Shown piece by piece: positions 7,402 through 16,190 of a stretch of DNA of 58,567 bases. The DNA is from Oscillospiraceae bacterium. GTDB taxonomy: Bacteria; Bacillota; Clostridia; Oscillospirales; CAG-272. Location: contig SVRZ01000013.1 of assembly GCA_015064555.1 (NCBI GenBank), forward strand, positions 1 through 58,567, in the 5' to 3' direction. Position 1 is the first letter of the stretch, and the number at the start of each line of letters is the position of its first letter. The position numbers and the translations under genes are program-made. The notes beneath the pieces were generated by a model. It saw nothing but the letters and a program-made list of their open reading frames with translations, did no database searches and was not told the origin of the DNA.

Positions 7402-8081
7402 ATGCGGTAGCCTTCTATTCCAATACAGGTCACAGCAGAGCTATAGCGGAATATTTTGCGGATAAGCTTCGGTATCCGCTTCTCGATATAGAGTCGTGCG
7501 GCATCGATAATTATCAGAACCTGGTGCTGGTATTCCCGGTGCATTGCCAGAATATCCCCCGTGCGGTCAAGACGTTTCTAAAATGCTCCGCATCCGAGAG
7601 CCTGACGGTCATTGCCACCTATGGCAGGATGTGTCCCGGGAACGTGCTGTATGAAATTCAAAGGAAATATGAGCATAGCATTGTTGCGGGGGCGTATATT
7701 CCGACAGGGCATTCTTACATCGAGGGAGACGATGAATTTTCCGATTTTGATAAGCTGACTGTTATTCTTGATAAAATAGTAAACCCATCCGAAATACGTC
7801 TGCCGAGGCTATACAAAAATCCTTTGGCAAATATTTTCCCGGGTCTAAGAAGCAGACTTGGGCTTAAGATCATGGTGAGTAACGATTGTGACGGATGCGG
7901 CATCTGCACCAACATCTGTCCGCGCGGAGCAATAAGCGGCGGAAAAACAAATCGTCGATGCATGCGATGCTTGCGATGCGTGGGCGGTTGCCCCGCTCGG
8001 GCATTGAGTGTTAAGCTCGGTCTGCCGATGCGACTGTATCTTTCTAAAAAGAGAATTGAAAAAATCATCATTTATGTCTGA
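7398..8081 (+). CDS. Flavodoxin-ferredoxin fusion (EFR1-type)
   Basis: 227 residues. The N-terminal part is flavodoxin-like, with FMN-loop residues in YSNTGHSRAIAEYFADKL. The C-terminal part carries two [4Fe-4S] cluster motifs: CDGCGICTNICP, then CMRCLRCVGGCP. This order is that of EFR1-family proteins, which pass electrons between flavin and iron-sulfur clusters in anaerobes. The start ATG overlaps the stop of the PP-loop ATPase by 4 nt (ATGA), so the two are made together and the electron carrier probably serves that enzyme. The last 25 residues are basic and hydrophobic, perhaps for membrane contact. Confidence 0.87.
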   Translation: MNAVAFYSNTGHSRAIAEYFADKLRYPLLDIESCGIDNYQNLVLVFPVHCQNIPRAVKTFLKCSASESLTVIATYGRMCPGNVLYEIQRKYEHSIVAGAYIPTGHSYIEGDDEFSDFDKLTVILDKIVNPSEIRLPRLYKNPLANIFPGLRSRLGLKIMVSNDCDGCGICTNICPRGAISGGKTNRRCMRCLRCVGGCPARALSVKLGLPMRLYLSKKRIEKIIIYV

Positions 8082-8096
8082 AAAGGAACAAATGCT

Positions 8097-9746
8097 ATGA
8101 AAGAAACAAGTAAAATGAAGGTATGCGTCATTCAACCGGAATATTCATTGGATGACAAGGATTTAGATGAATGCTTTGAGGATTTTCTCGTACTTATCGA
8201 TAAGTGCGATGAGAGTCTTGATATTATAGTTCTTCCCGAATATAGCGACGTTCTTGCTGCCGTTCGCGGTGAGGATAAATTTTACAGAGCATACGAAAAA
8301 TACAATAGCGTGATACTCGAGAAGGCTCAGAGCACGGCAAAAAGATGCCACTCGATAGTTTTCGTGAATGCGGGATACATGACCGAAAACGGCATCCGCA
8401 ACACGACCTACGCCATCGACAGAAACGGTAATATAGCCGGCAAATATTTCAAGGCACATCCCGCGCCCAGCGAGGTAAGGACCGGAGCCGAGGGCGGTAA
8501 CGGTCTTGACGTTGCATACAGCTATGAGGCGGCAGCGCCGTACGTGCTTGAGCTTGAGGGCCTCCGCTTTGGCTTTATGACATGCTATGATTTCTATTTC
8601 TATGAGAATTTTGCACGCCTTGCCCGTGAGAGAGTGGACTTCATAATCGGTTGCTCGCATCAGAGAACCGATACGCACGATGCCCTTGAAGTGATAAACA
8701 GATTCCTCTCGTATAATACGAATGCATACCTTCTCAGGTCTGCGGTATCGCTTGGAGAGGATAAAGTGATCTGCGGATGCAGTACGGTTGTTTCTCCCGC
8801 AGGAAAGGTACTTCTGAATATGAAGAGCGAGGTCGGTCTTGGCATCTGCGAGGTCGATCCTCACGAAAAATACTATAAGCCCGCAGGACATAAAGGGCCG
8901 CTGAAGGCTCATTATGAGTATATAGAGGACGGCCGCAGACCGTGGCTCTACCGAAACGGCGGTGCTTCCGTTGTCCCCTTTGATCCGGTTATGAAATATC
9001 CCCGCCTGTGCGCGCATCGCGGCTTTAATGCGGTAGCACCGGAGAACAGTATGCCCGCCTTCGGCGCGGCGGTTGCTCTGGGAGCAGAGGAGATAGAATT
9101 CGATCTTTGGTCTACCAAGGACAGAGTTCTCGTTTCCTGCCATGACGAAACGCTTGATCGCGTGAGCACAGGTAAGGGCAGGATATGCGAGCATACCTAT
9201 GAGGAGCTGCTTCAGCTTGATTTCGGAATCAAGCACGGCGATAAATTCCGAGGTCTACGCATCACAACTTTTGAACAGATATTGCAGAAATTTGCAGGAC
9301 GTGTTATAATGAATATACACGTTAAAATATGGGACCATGAGTATGACGATCCTATGATAGAGGAAATAGTGTCGCTTATCCGCAAATATGATTGCGAGAG
9401 GCATATTTATTTTATGACCGCGAGCGACAGGATGATAAGGAGAGTTATGGAGTATGCGCCCGACCTCAGAGTATGCGTCGGCTGGGATGGCAATCGAGAT
9501 CCGATGTCTATAGTTGACCGCGCGATTGCCCTCGGTGCGTATAAGGTTCAGCTCTTCAAGCCCTATTTCAATCAGGCGAGTGTGGATAAGGCACACGCTA
9601 ACGGAATACTCTGTAACGTATTCTGGGCGGACGATCCCGCCGAGGCAAGACGTTATCTTGAGATGGGAATAGACACCGTCCTGACTAACGACTATCTCGC
9701 AGTGTATAATGCGGTAGAGGATATTCTTTCCGCTAATAAATGGTAA
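8097..9746 (+). CDS. Fusion of a carbon-nitrogen hydrolase and a glycerophosphodiester phosphodiesterase
   Basis: 549 residues in two enzyme domains. Residues 8-260 are a nitrilase-superfamily amidohydrolase with the Glu-Lys-Cys triad visible: E48 in VLPEYS, K119 in YFKAHP, and C163 in MTCYDF. Residues 303-545 are a GDPD domain: HRG (307-309), PEN (315-317), EFD (334-336) and HD (349-350), all in the expected order, with a TIM-barrel-like C-terminus. The frame is continuous through both, with no internal start that would suggest two genes. The domains could act in sequence on an amide-containing phosphodiester lipid such as an N-acylated glycerophospholipid. It begins 15 nt after the flavodoxin gene and is in the same operon. 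Confidence 0.88.
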   Translation: MKETSKMKVCVIQPEYSLDDKDLDECFEDFLVLIDKCDESLDIIVLPEYSDVLAAVRGEDKFYRAYEKYNSVILEKAQSTAKRCHSIVFVNAGYMTENGIRNTTYAIDRNGNIAGKYFKAHPAPSEVRTGAEGGNGLDVAYSYEAAAPYVLELEGLRFGFMTCYDFYFYENFARLARERVDFIIGCSHQRTDTHDALEVINRFLSYNTNAYLLRSAVSLGEDKVICGCSTVVSPAGKVLLNMKSEVGLGICEVDPHEKYYKPAGHKGPLKAHYEYIEDGRRPWLYRNGGASVVPFDPVMKYPRLCAHRGFNAVAPENSMPAFGAAVALGAEEIEFDLWSTKDRVLVSCHDETLDRVSTGKGRICEHTYEELLQLDFGIKHGDKFRGLRITTFEQILQKFAGRVIMNIHVKIWDHEYDDPMIEEIVSLIRKYDCERHIYFMTASDRMIRRVMEYAPDLRVCVGWDGNRDPMSIVDRAIALGAYKVQLFKPYFNQASVDKAHANGILCNVFWADDPAEARRYLEMGIDTVLTNDYLAVYNAVEDILSANKW

Positions 9747-9764
9747 AGGAGTGTATCAAGCTTT

Positions 9765-10481
9765 ATGAAACCTGTGATCGCAATTCTCGCAGAGCTGGAT
9801 GACAAGCTTAACTCAAACTTGAGGAATACTTATGTTAAGGCTATCGAAAAAAGCGGAGGCGTGCCGATCCTGCTCCCTTACGTTGAGTCGCGGGAAACGA
9901 TAGAGGAACTTGCCGGACGGGTGGACGGATTCTTGTTCAGCGGCGGATGCGATATAGATCCCATAAGATACGGTGAAGAAAAATCGCCATCTTGCGGCAG
10001 AGTGGACAGAAACCGCGATGCGCTGGAATTCAAGGCATTCGACCTTGTGATGAGCACCTCGAAGCCCATTCTCGGAATATGCCGCGGTGCACAGCTTATC
10101 AACGTTGCTCTCGGCGGAACACTCTATCAGGACATAGCGAGCGAGGTCGAGCGGCATGTCTGCCACGAGCAGACAGAGCCAAGGGATATGCCCTCGCACG
10201 AGGTTAAGCTGATTCCCGATACACCTCTTTCATCCCTGATGGGGGCAGAGCGGATACCGGCGAACAGCTTTCACCATCAGGCGGTGAAGAGGATAGGAGA
10301 GGGACTTGACGTAATGGCGACAGCAGATGACGGTATAATTGAGGCATTCTATATGCCCTCGCACGTATATCTCAGAGCCTACCAATGGCATCCCGAGCGC
10401 CTTTTTTCATCCGACAAATATAATCCGAGAATATTCGGTGACTTTATAGAGGCATGCAGGATATGCCAGAATAAGGAGTGA
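9765..10481 (+). CDS. Peptidase C26 / gamma-glutamyl-GABA hydrolase-like class I amidotransferase
   Basis: 238 residues, normal for PuuD-type hydrolases. The nucleophile is Cys106 in GICRGAQ, and the His-Glu pair is H209/E211 in QWHPER. The FSGGCDIDP segment (58-66) is the usual oxyanion/glycine motif. These enzymes cleave gamma-glutamyl amides in polyamine or glutamine-conjugate breakdown. The gene starts 18 nt after the nitrilase-GDPD fusion, so two amide hydrolases stand side by side and may belong to one salvage route. No putrescine genes are near, so the true substrate is open. Confidence 0.88.
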   Translation: MKPVIAILAELDDKLNSNLRNTYVKAIEKSGGVPILLPYVESRETIEELAGRVDGFLFSGGCDIDPIRYGEEKSPSCGRVDRNRDALEFKAFDLVMSTSKPILGICRGAQLINVALGGTLYQDIASEVERHVCHEQTEPRDMPSHEVKLIPDTPLSSLMGAERIPANSFHHQAVKRIGEGLDVMATADDGIIEAFYMPSHVYLRAYQWHPERLFSSDKYNPRIFGDFIEACRICQNKE

Positions 10482-10490
10482 TATTGCTTT

Positions 10491-11210
10491 ATGAGAAGAA
10501 AGATATTTGATATAGTGGAAAAATCTACGGGCGGTAATGTTCCCAGCGCGATATATGACATTTTTATGATGATAATCATAGTCTTAAGCCTTCTGCCGCT
10601 TACAAGCAAGACAACAAACAAGTTCTTCGTGATAGTCGAGATAATAACCACTGCGGTATTTATCATAGATTACATTATCAGGTGGTCTACGGCAGATCTC
10701 AAGCTCGCAAAGGGGAAAAGGTCATTCTTGTTATATCCCTTCAGCGCGATGGCTATCATAGATATAGTTTCAATACTTCCGTCAATCTTTATGCTGAACA
10801 GCGCATTCAAGGCGCTGAAGGCATTCAGACTGATAAGAGCCATGCGCGTTTTCAGGTTCCTGAAGAGCTTCAGGTATTCAAAGAACATAGAGATTATCGC
10901 ATCGGTCTTCAAAAAGCAGAAGCGCTCACTCGTAGCAGTCGGCGGACTTGCTGTAGGCTACATACTCATCTCGGCTATGATAGTATTTAACGTTGAGCAG
11001 GATACCTTTGAAACATTTTTCGATGCTGTGTACTGGGCAACCGTTTCGCTGACTACCGTGGGATACGGAGATATATATGCGATATCGCCCATCGGTAAGG
11101 CTATCACTATGATATCCGCGCTGCTTGGAGTAGCGATAGTTGCCCTTCCTGCAGGCATTGTAACAGCAGGCTATATGAAGGAAATAGAGAAGGAAAACGA
11201 GGAAATATAA
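10491..11210 (+). CDS. Voltage-gated potassium channel (ion transport family)
   Basis: 239 residues with six membrane segments. The S4-like helix carries evenly spaced arginines and lysines (about 107-130, FRLIRAMRVFRFLKSFRYS), the voltage sensor. The selectivity filter TTVGYGD is at 188-194, followed by the pore helix S6. Length and layout match the compact bacterial Kv channels. It probably sets or senses membrane potential. It follows the C26 hydrolase by 9 nt with AAGGAG ahead, so it is in the same transcription unit. Confidence 0.92.
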   Translation: MRRKIFDIVEKSTGGNVPSAIYDIFMMIIIVLSLLPLTSKTTNKFFVIVEIITTAVFIIDYIIRWSTADLKLAKGKRSFLLYPFSAMAIIDIVSILPSIFMLNSAFKALKAFRLIRAMRVFRFLKSFRYSKNIEIIASVFKKQKRSLVAVGGLAVGYILISAMIVFNVEQDTFETFFDAVYWATVSLTTVGYGDIYAISPIGKAITMISALLGVAIVALPAGIVTAGYMKEIEKENEEI

Positions 11211-11256
11211 TATATAAAGATTTGATATCAGCGAACTTAAACCCGGAGAATAAAAA

Positions 11257-12117
11257 ATGAAGAATATATTCAAAAAAAGCGACCTGCCTCTTATAGATAA
11301 GGCGGTACATAGCAAAGATGCTTACAGAGATCAGGTGGATCTTTATTATAAGATACGCGTTGAGGACGGATTCGTCCGCCATATAGCAACAGAGGTGATG
11401 CTTCTTGAGCGTGCCGCTGTGATGGGCGACGGATACGCCGTCTGGGAGCTGGCACAGCATTATTACTACGATGAGTCGGTCAGGTGTATTCCTATTGCGC
11501 TTTCCTGGTGGAAAAGGGCTATACTTATGGGAAATACCGCCGCGTGTGACAGATACCGCGAGCACAGGGAGTATATACTTTCCATGATCAATAGCTACAG
11601 CGAGGGGATGTCGGACTATGCCGATCTCGAGCTTCGTCTTGCTATGCTTGCGGAGATATATCTTTTCGAGCTTGGAACGGTTGATTGGAAAAGGATCGCA
11701 GACAGCGAGCGTCTTGACCGTGTAAGGAGGCTGGCGGATGCATGCGTACCGCTTCTCGGAGTTAAATTTACCGGCATCGAGGCGATAAGCAATCTGACCT
11801 TTGCCGAACCCGGCGGGAAGCCATATATTGTACACGCCCTGGCATATCCCGATCATCATATAGCTCTCTGCCGCGAGATGATGGCGGATGCGGAGCGCCT
11901 TGTCGCGGTAATATTCCATGAGCTCGGGCACTTCGTATGCTTCCGCGCCATGGGCGACTCTGCATACGCGGAAAAATGGGGGCTCACTCCCGAGCGCATA
12001 GCAAGCTGGCACAGAGGCGATATGGGATATGAGGTGAAAACCAGCGAGGAGGATCCCGATACTCTTTCTTATGGCGTTTACACCCACTGGGCAATACTGT
12101 TTGCCGAGAAAAAATAG
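11257..12117 (+). CDS. Unknown protein with HExxH motif and Sel1-like N-terminus
   Basis: 286 residues. The first 100 residues contain a pattern like a Sel1/TPR repeat (LLERAAVMGDGYAVWELAQHYYYD, then ALSWWKRAILMGNTAACDRY). Later, HELGHF at 221-226 is a zinc-metallopeptidase HExxH helix. No signal peptide is seen, so it acts inside the cell. I do not recognise the family; the third zinc ligand is not obvious, though a Glu-rich segment (YEVKTSEEDPD) lies 40 residues downstream. It uses a TAG stop. It may be a protease of an intracellular response, or a regulator that kept the fold. Confidence 0.75.
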   Translation: MKNIFKKSDLPLIDKAVHSKDAYRDQVDLYYKIRVEDGFVRHIATEVMLLERAAVMGDGYAVWELAQHYYYDESVRCIPIALSWWKRAILMGNTAACDRYREHREYILSMINSYSEGMSDYADLELRLAMLAEIYLFELGTVDWKRIADSERLDRVRRLADACVPLLGVKFTGIEAISNLTFAEPGGKPYIVHALAYPDHHIALCREMMADAERLVAVIFHELGHFVCFRAMGDSAYAEKWGLTPERIASWHRGDMGYEVKTSEEDPDTLSYGVYTHWAILFAEKK

Positions 12118-12154
12118 TTTCAAGAAAACATTTGTTTACAAAAGGGGGATCAAA

Positions 12155-12508
12155 ATGACTTATTCTGAGGCACTGTCACTTGTCGGAAGCGAGTTCGAAT
12201 TACTAAAGGATTCGGATCATTCTTGCGTTATCAGAACCGGACTTACCTATGACGGATGTAACGGATTTTGTGTGGTTATATATAAGAAAAACGACGGAAA
12301 AGTTGTCCTGACCGATATGGGAGAGACCAAGGAGATATTTGACGAGGTCTCCGAGGAGGAATGGAATCGGATGTGCGAGTCGCACGGATTTGAATTCAAT
12401 CACTGGAGAATAGAGCATAGCCTTGATTCTATGGAGGACGTGTATAATTACATAAACTTCATTGATTGGATATCCGATAAATACTTTACACTTGGCGACG
12501 AGGATTGA
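12155..12508 (+). CDS. Small protein resembling DUF1828
   Basis: 117 residues from the ATG at 12155, which has AAAGGGGGAT just upstream; an earlier in-frame start overlaps the preceding gene and is unlikely. The segment VVIYKKNDGKVVLTDMGETKEIFDE resembles the DUF1828 fold (a strand then a conserved Thr-Asp-x-Gly), found in small cytoplasmic proteins often linked to phage or toxin-antitoxin DNA. The protein is acidic and has no membrane part. It stands directly before an APH-like kinase gene. Function is unknown. Confidence 0.65.
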   Translation: MTYSEALSLVGSEFELLKDSDHSCVIRTGLTYDGCNGFCVVIYKKNDGKVVLTDMGETKEIFDEVSEEEWNRMCESHGFEFNHWRIEHSLDSMEDVYNYINFIDWISDKYFTLGDED

Positions 12509-12509
12509 A

Positions 12510-13295
12510 ATGAAGAAAACACTTATTTCTTCCGTCCCCGCAGATATCCCACGCGAGCTTTTACCTTACATAAAGGATTCAAGGATTTTTGATAGCTCAT
12601 CCTCGCCCGAGGCAAGAGTCTATTACGTGGAGCGCGGTGGGTATTACCTCAAGCGCGCTGTGGGCGGAAGTCTTGAAAAAGAGGCGCTTATGACCGAGTA
12701 CTTTCATTCGAAGGGGCTCGGCACCGAGGTGCTTGAATATCTGACGAGCGGAGGAGAGGATTTTCTTCTTACCGCAAAAATGAGGGGCGAGGATTGCACG
12801 TCGGACATCTTTCTTACGTCGCCGGAGCGGCTCTGTGACACTATTGCAGAGGAGCTGAGAATTCTGCACGGATTGGACTATAGCGGCTGCCCGATAATGA
12901 ACAGAACAGAGGTCTATATAAAGACCGCCCTTGAAAATTATAAAAGCGGAAATTATGACAGCTCGCATTTTCCCGATAGCTTCGGATATTCCTCGGCAGA
13001 GGAGGCGATAGCCGTGCTTCGCGAGGGAAGGGACGTTCTGAGATCCGATACTCTCATACACGGGGACTACTGTCTGCCTAATATAATCCTGGACGGATGG
13101 GGGCTTGCGGGCTTTATCGACCTTGGAAATGCGGGTGTCGCAGATCGGCACATAGACCTTTTCTGGGGCGCGTGGACTCTTGGCTTCAATCTCGGTACCG
13201 ATAAATACCGCGAGAGATTTTTTGATGCATACGGCAGGGACCGTGTCGATAAATATGCACTCAAGGTCGTTGCGGCGGCAGAGGTTTTCGGATAA
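12510..13295 (+). CDS. Aminoglycoside 3'-phosphotransferase-like kinase
   Basis: 261 residues from an ATG at 12510 that directly follows the previous stop, with GAGG in the upstream coding sequence. The APH/choline-kinase fold is clear: Lys48 in YYLKRA, Brenner motif HGDYCLPN (184-191) with catalytic Asp186, and metal-binding FIDLGNAGVADRHID (202-216). The pattern HGD.CLPN and GVADR is specific to the APH(3') branch. It could phosphorylate aminoglycosides or a natural small molecule; resistance is not proved by sequence. No mobile element is next to it. Confidence 0.87.
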   Translation: MKKTLISSVPADIPRELLPYIKDSRIFDSSSSPEARVYYVERGGYYLKRAVGGSLEKEALMTEYFHSKGLGTEVLEYLTSGGEDFLLTAKMRGEDCTSDIFLTSPERLCDTIAEELRILHGLDYSGCPIMNRTEVYIKTALENYKSGNYDSSHFPDSFGYSSAEEAIAVLREGRDVLRSDTLIHGDYCLPNIILDGWGLAGFIDLGNAGVADRHIDLFWGAWTLGFNLGTDKYRERFFDAYGRDRVDKYALKVVAAAEVFG

Positions 13296-13324
13296 AAAAG
13301 CTTTTGTTCAAAAAGGAGATAACT

Positions 13325-14119
13325 ATGAAATTCAGCGATAAAAATAATGCGATCGAGCTCTTGTTTCTCGGCACGTGTGCTTGCGAGTTCGGAGAAAGAC
13401 TCAAGACCGATCTAAAATGCAAGTTTGACAAGGACGTGCGCCGCTCGTCGGCTATGCTCATTGACGGCAGATTTTTAGTTGATTGCGGTGTGCATACAGA
13501 GGAGTCGCTTGCTATAGCGGGTGTAGACGTGCTCGGTATAACCGACGTTTTTGTCACCCATCTTCATATGGACCATTACAACCCCGATAGCATTCAGAGC
13601 CTGGCACGTGGCAGATCCGAGCCGCTTCGCCTCTGGGTGCGCGAGGGTGCTGAGGTTCCCGAGCTCGAGAACGTGCGCGTTATGCATATGACTCTGTTTG
13701 AAGAATATCCGATAGACGGAGGCAGTGTTGTTTCGATACCCGCAAATCACGATCCAAAAGCACATCCGCAGCACTATATATTTGATATTGGCGGTAAGCG
13801 GATATTCTATGGCTGTGACGGTGCCTGGTTTGTAAACGAGAGCTTTATATTTATGAGGAAGATGAACCTCTCGGCGGCGGTGCTCGATTGCACTGTTGGA
13901 GATTACGTAGGCGATTTCAGGCTCGGAGAGCATAACAGTATTCCGATGCTCAGATTGATGCTTCCATCAATGATGAACGTAGGAATGATATCGAAGGATA
14001 CGAAAATAATATTCTCGCATCTTGCCCCATCGCTTCACAAATCGCACGAAGAAACCGAAAGAATCGCCGAAGGACTCGGAGCAACCGTGGCATACGACGG
14101 TATGCGCGTGAGCATCTGA
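13325..14119 (+). CDS. Metallo-beta-lactamase-fold hydrolase
   Basis: 264 residues from an ATG at 13325 with AAAGGAG ahead. The metal motif is THLHMDH (78-84). A second HxD site (NHDPKAHPQHY) and a late SHLAPSLHKSH follow. The N-terminal TCACEFGERL resembles the PhnP/cyclic phosphodiesterase branch, in which a loop after the first strand shapes the substrate pocket. A phosphodiesterase acting on cyclic phosphates or nucleotides is the best guess. It sits 29 nt downstream of the APH-like kinase. Confidence 0.85.
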   Translation: MKFSDKNNAIELLFLGTCACEFGERLKTDLKCKFDKDVRRSSAMLIDGRFLVDCGVHTEESLAIAGVDVLGITDVFVTHLHMDHYNPDSIQSLARGRSEPLRLWVREGAEVPELENVRVMHMTLFEEYPIDGGSVVSIPANHDPKAHPQHYIFDIGGKRIFYGCDGAWFVNESFIFMRKMNLSAAVLDCTVGDYVGDFRLGEHNSIPMLRLMLPSMMNVGMISKDTKIIFSHLAPSLHKSHEETERIAEGLGATVAYDGMRVSI

Positions 14120-14141
14120 GACAGAAAAAGAGGGATATGAT

Positions 14142-15230
14142 ATGAATATCACAAAAATAGTTATTACGGGTGGGCCGTGTGCAGGTAAGTCAACAGCTAT
14201 GAGCTGGATACAGAACGCATTTACGCAAAAGGGCTATAAGGTGCTTTTCGTTCCCGAGACGGCAACCGAGCTTATAACCGGCGGCGTTGCCCCCTGGACG
14301 TGCGGAACGAATGCCGATTATCAGATAGGTCAGATGATACTCCAGCTTGAAAAGGAGAAGGTATTCGAGATGGCGGCGCGCACTATGCCTGCCGAGAATA
14401 TACTCATCGTGTGCGACAGAGGCACGCTTGATAACAAGGCATATATGACACCCGAGGAATATGTTGGCGTCCTTATGCGCCTTGGCATGAATGAGGTCGA
14501 GCTCCGCGACAGGTACGATGCTGTCTTTCACCTTGTCACCGCGGCTAAGGGTGCTGAGAAATTTTACACCACGGCAAACAATGCCGCAAGGACCGAGAGT
14601 GTTGAGGAGGCGGTAAGCCTTGACAATAAGCTCATAGCCGCATGGACGGGACATCCTCACTTCCGCGTTATAGATAACGACCGTGAATTTGAAAATAAGA
14701 TGAAGGCACTTCTGTCCGAGATATCATCATTCCTCGGAGAGCCCGAGCCTCTTGAGATAGAGCGCAAATTCCTTATAGAATATCCGGATATAGAGTGGCT
14801 GGAGTCCATACCGAGCTGCAACCGCATAGAGATAATACAGACCTATCTTCACAGCCGCGATGGAGTTGAGCGGCGCGTACGTCAGCGCGGCATCGGCGAT
14901 CATTATATATACTTCCTCACCGAGAAGCAGACGCTTACCGGTATGAAACGGGTGGAAACCGAAAAGAGGCTGTCGCAGGATGAATATATAGCCCTTCTTA
15001 TGGAGGCGGATACCGACCGCCATCAGATAAGGAAGACGCGCTATTGCCTGACCTATGAGAGTCAGTATTTCGAGATAGACGTATATCCCTTCTGGAGTGA
15101 CAGAGCCATACTTGAAATAGAGCTCTGCAGTGAGGATGCCGAGATAAGCCTTCCGCCCGAGATTAAAATAATCAGAGAGGTAACAGACGAGGGAGAGTAT
15201 AAGAACTCATCCCTTGCAAAGCGAAGCTGA
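14142..15230 (+). CDS. Fusion of a P-loop nucleoside kinase and a CYTH (triphosphate tunnel) domain
   Basis: 362 residues. Residues 1-195 are a P-loop ATPase of the AAA_28/NadR-like type, with Walker A GGPCAGKST (10-18) and an acidic DRG (92-94). From 204 the CYTH signature EIERK (205-209, the ExExK motif) starts a triphosphate tunnel domain, followed by charged beta-strands (HSRDGVERRVRQRG, RKTRYCL, EIDVYPF, ILEIELC) that line the tunnel. The kinase-then-CYTH order is like plant TTM1/TTM2. Such a protein would bind or cleave nucleotide triphosphates or polyphosphate. The next gene starts one base after its stop. Confidence 0.88.
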   Translation: MNITKIVITGGPCAGKSTAMSWIQNAFTQKGYKVLFVPETATELITGGVAPWTCGTNADYQIGQMILQLEKEKVFEMAARTMPAENILIVCDRGTLDNKAYMTPEEYVGVLMRLGMNEVELRDRYDAVFHLVTAAKGAEKFYTTANNAARTESVEEAVSLDNKLIAAWTGHPHFRVIDNDREFENKMKALLSEISSFLGEPEPLEIERKFLIEYPDIEWLESIPSCNRIEIIQTYLHSRDGVERRVRQRGIGDHYIYFLTEKQTLTGMKRVETEKRLSQDEYIALLMEADTDRHQIRKTRYCLTYESQYFEIDVYPFWSDRAILEIELCSEDAEISLPPEIKIIREVTDEGEYKNSSLAKRS

Positions 15231-15231
15231 G

Positions 15232-16158
15232 ATGAAAAAAGCAGCATTTATATACATAGTTATTGCAGGGATATTCTGGGGTACGTCCGGAATATTCGTT
15301 AATCTCCTTGCCCCGTACGGCTTTTCATCCTTTCAGATGACCGCCGTAAGAGCGCTCGTTTCATTCTCTGCAATGGCGATATATACGCTTATCACCGACA
15401 GGCGGCTGTTCCGTCTGAAGCTTGCCGAGCTTCCGTTTTACCTGTTGCTCGGGCTTTCGCTCTTCGGAACTGCGGTATGCTATTATTCATCAATGCAGAT
15501 GGCATCCGTGTCGGTCGCGGTGGTGCTTATGTATACCGCACCGATATACGTTATGATATTTTCGGTGGCATTTCTCGGCGAAAAAATATCGCCGATGAAG
15601 CTTATATCGGTAGTCCTGATGCTTATCGGCTGCTGCCTGGTATCGGGTATAATAGGCGGCATGCGCTTCCATATAGGTGGCATACTCATAGGTGCGCTTT
15701 CAGGTATCATATACGCGCTTTATAACATAACTGCAAAAATATCCTTCCGCAGAGAGAGCCATCCACAGACGGCAACTCTCTATGCCTTTCTCACGATGAC
15801 GGTAGTGGCGGCATTCTTTTCCGAGCCGATAACACTTTCACAGAGAGTGGCGGTAGCCCCGGCAGAAACGATCGCTCTCTTCATAGGGCTCGGAATATGT
15901 ACCTTCGTCATTCCGTATTTCCTCTATAATCTTGCGATGAAGGAGCTCCCTGCGGGGACCGCATCCGCACTCGGGATAATAGAGCCGATGTCGGCAACGA
16001 TCTTCAGCGTCTTGATCTTTAAAGAGGAGATCGGTTGGCTTTCGTTTTCGGGTATAATTATGATACTCGTTGCGGTGGTGCTTCTCGGTCTTTCGGAAAA
16101 CCGACGTAACGAAAGCACCTCGCAAGAGTCTGACGATCGCGAAGAAGCGAAGGCGTGA
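15232..16158 (+). CDS. EamA/DMT-family transporter
   Basis: 308 residues with ten hydrophobic helices in two homologous halves (about 1-140 and 145-300), the EamA arrangement. The N-terminal FWGTSGIFVNLLAPYG and later SALGIIEPMSATIFSVLIFKEEI are typical. It exports or imports small metabolites in the drug/metabolite transporter superfamily. The start at 15232 follows the previous stop by one base with only a weak purine tract, so it may depend on translational coupling. The last 25 residues are charged and cytoplasmic. Confidence 0.9.
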   Translation: MKKAAFIYIVIAGIFWGTSGIFVNLLAPYGFSSFQMTAVRALVSFSAMAIYTLITDRRLFRLKLAELPFYLLLGLSLFGTAVCYYSSMQMASVSVAVVLMYTAPIYVMIFSVAFLGEKISPMKLISVVLMLIGCCLVSGIIGGMRFHIGGILIGALSGIIYALYNITAKISFRRESHPQTATLYAFLTMTVVAAFFSEPITLSQRVAVAPAETIALFIGLGICTFVIPYFLYNLAMKELPAGTASALGIIEPMSATIFSVLIFKEEIGWLSFSGIIMILVAVVLLGLSENRRNESTSQESDDREEAKA

Positions 16159-16190
16159 TTTAAAATAAATGAACTGAGGAGCAGTTTTAT

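Noticed and set aside
8163-9236. 357-residue ORF on the minus strand
   Set aside because: Antisense to the nitrilase-GDPD gene, with no ribosome binding site and no recognisable domain.
11107-12123. 338-residue minus-strand ORF
   Set aside because: Spans two genes that have good starts on the plus strand; a shadow frame.
12071-12154. Upstream start for the DUF1828-like gene
   Set aside because: It would overlap the previous gene, and the ATG at 12155 has a much better ribosome binding site.
12510-13295. Aminoglycoside resistance gene acquired on a mobile element
   Set aside because: The APH motifs are clear, but base composition matches its neighbours and no insertion sequence or integrase is adjacent.
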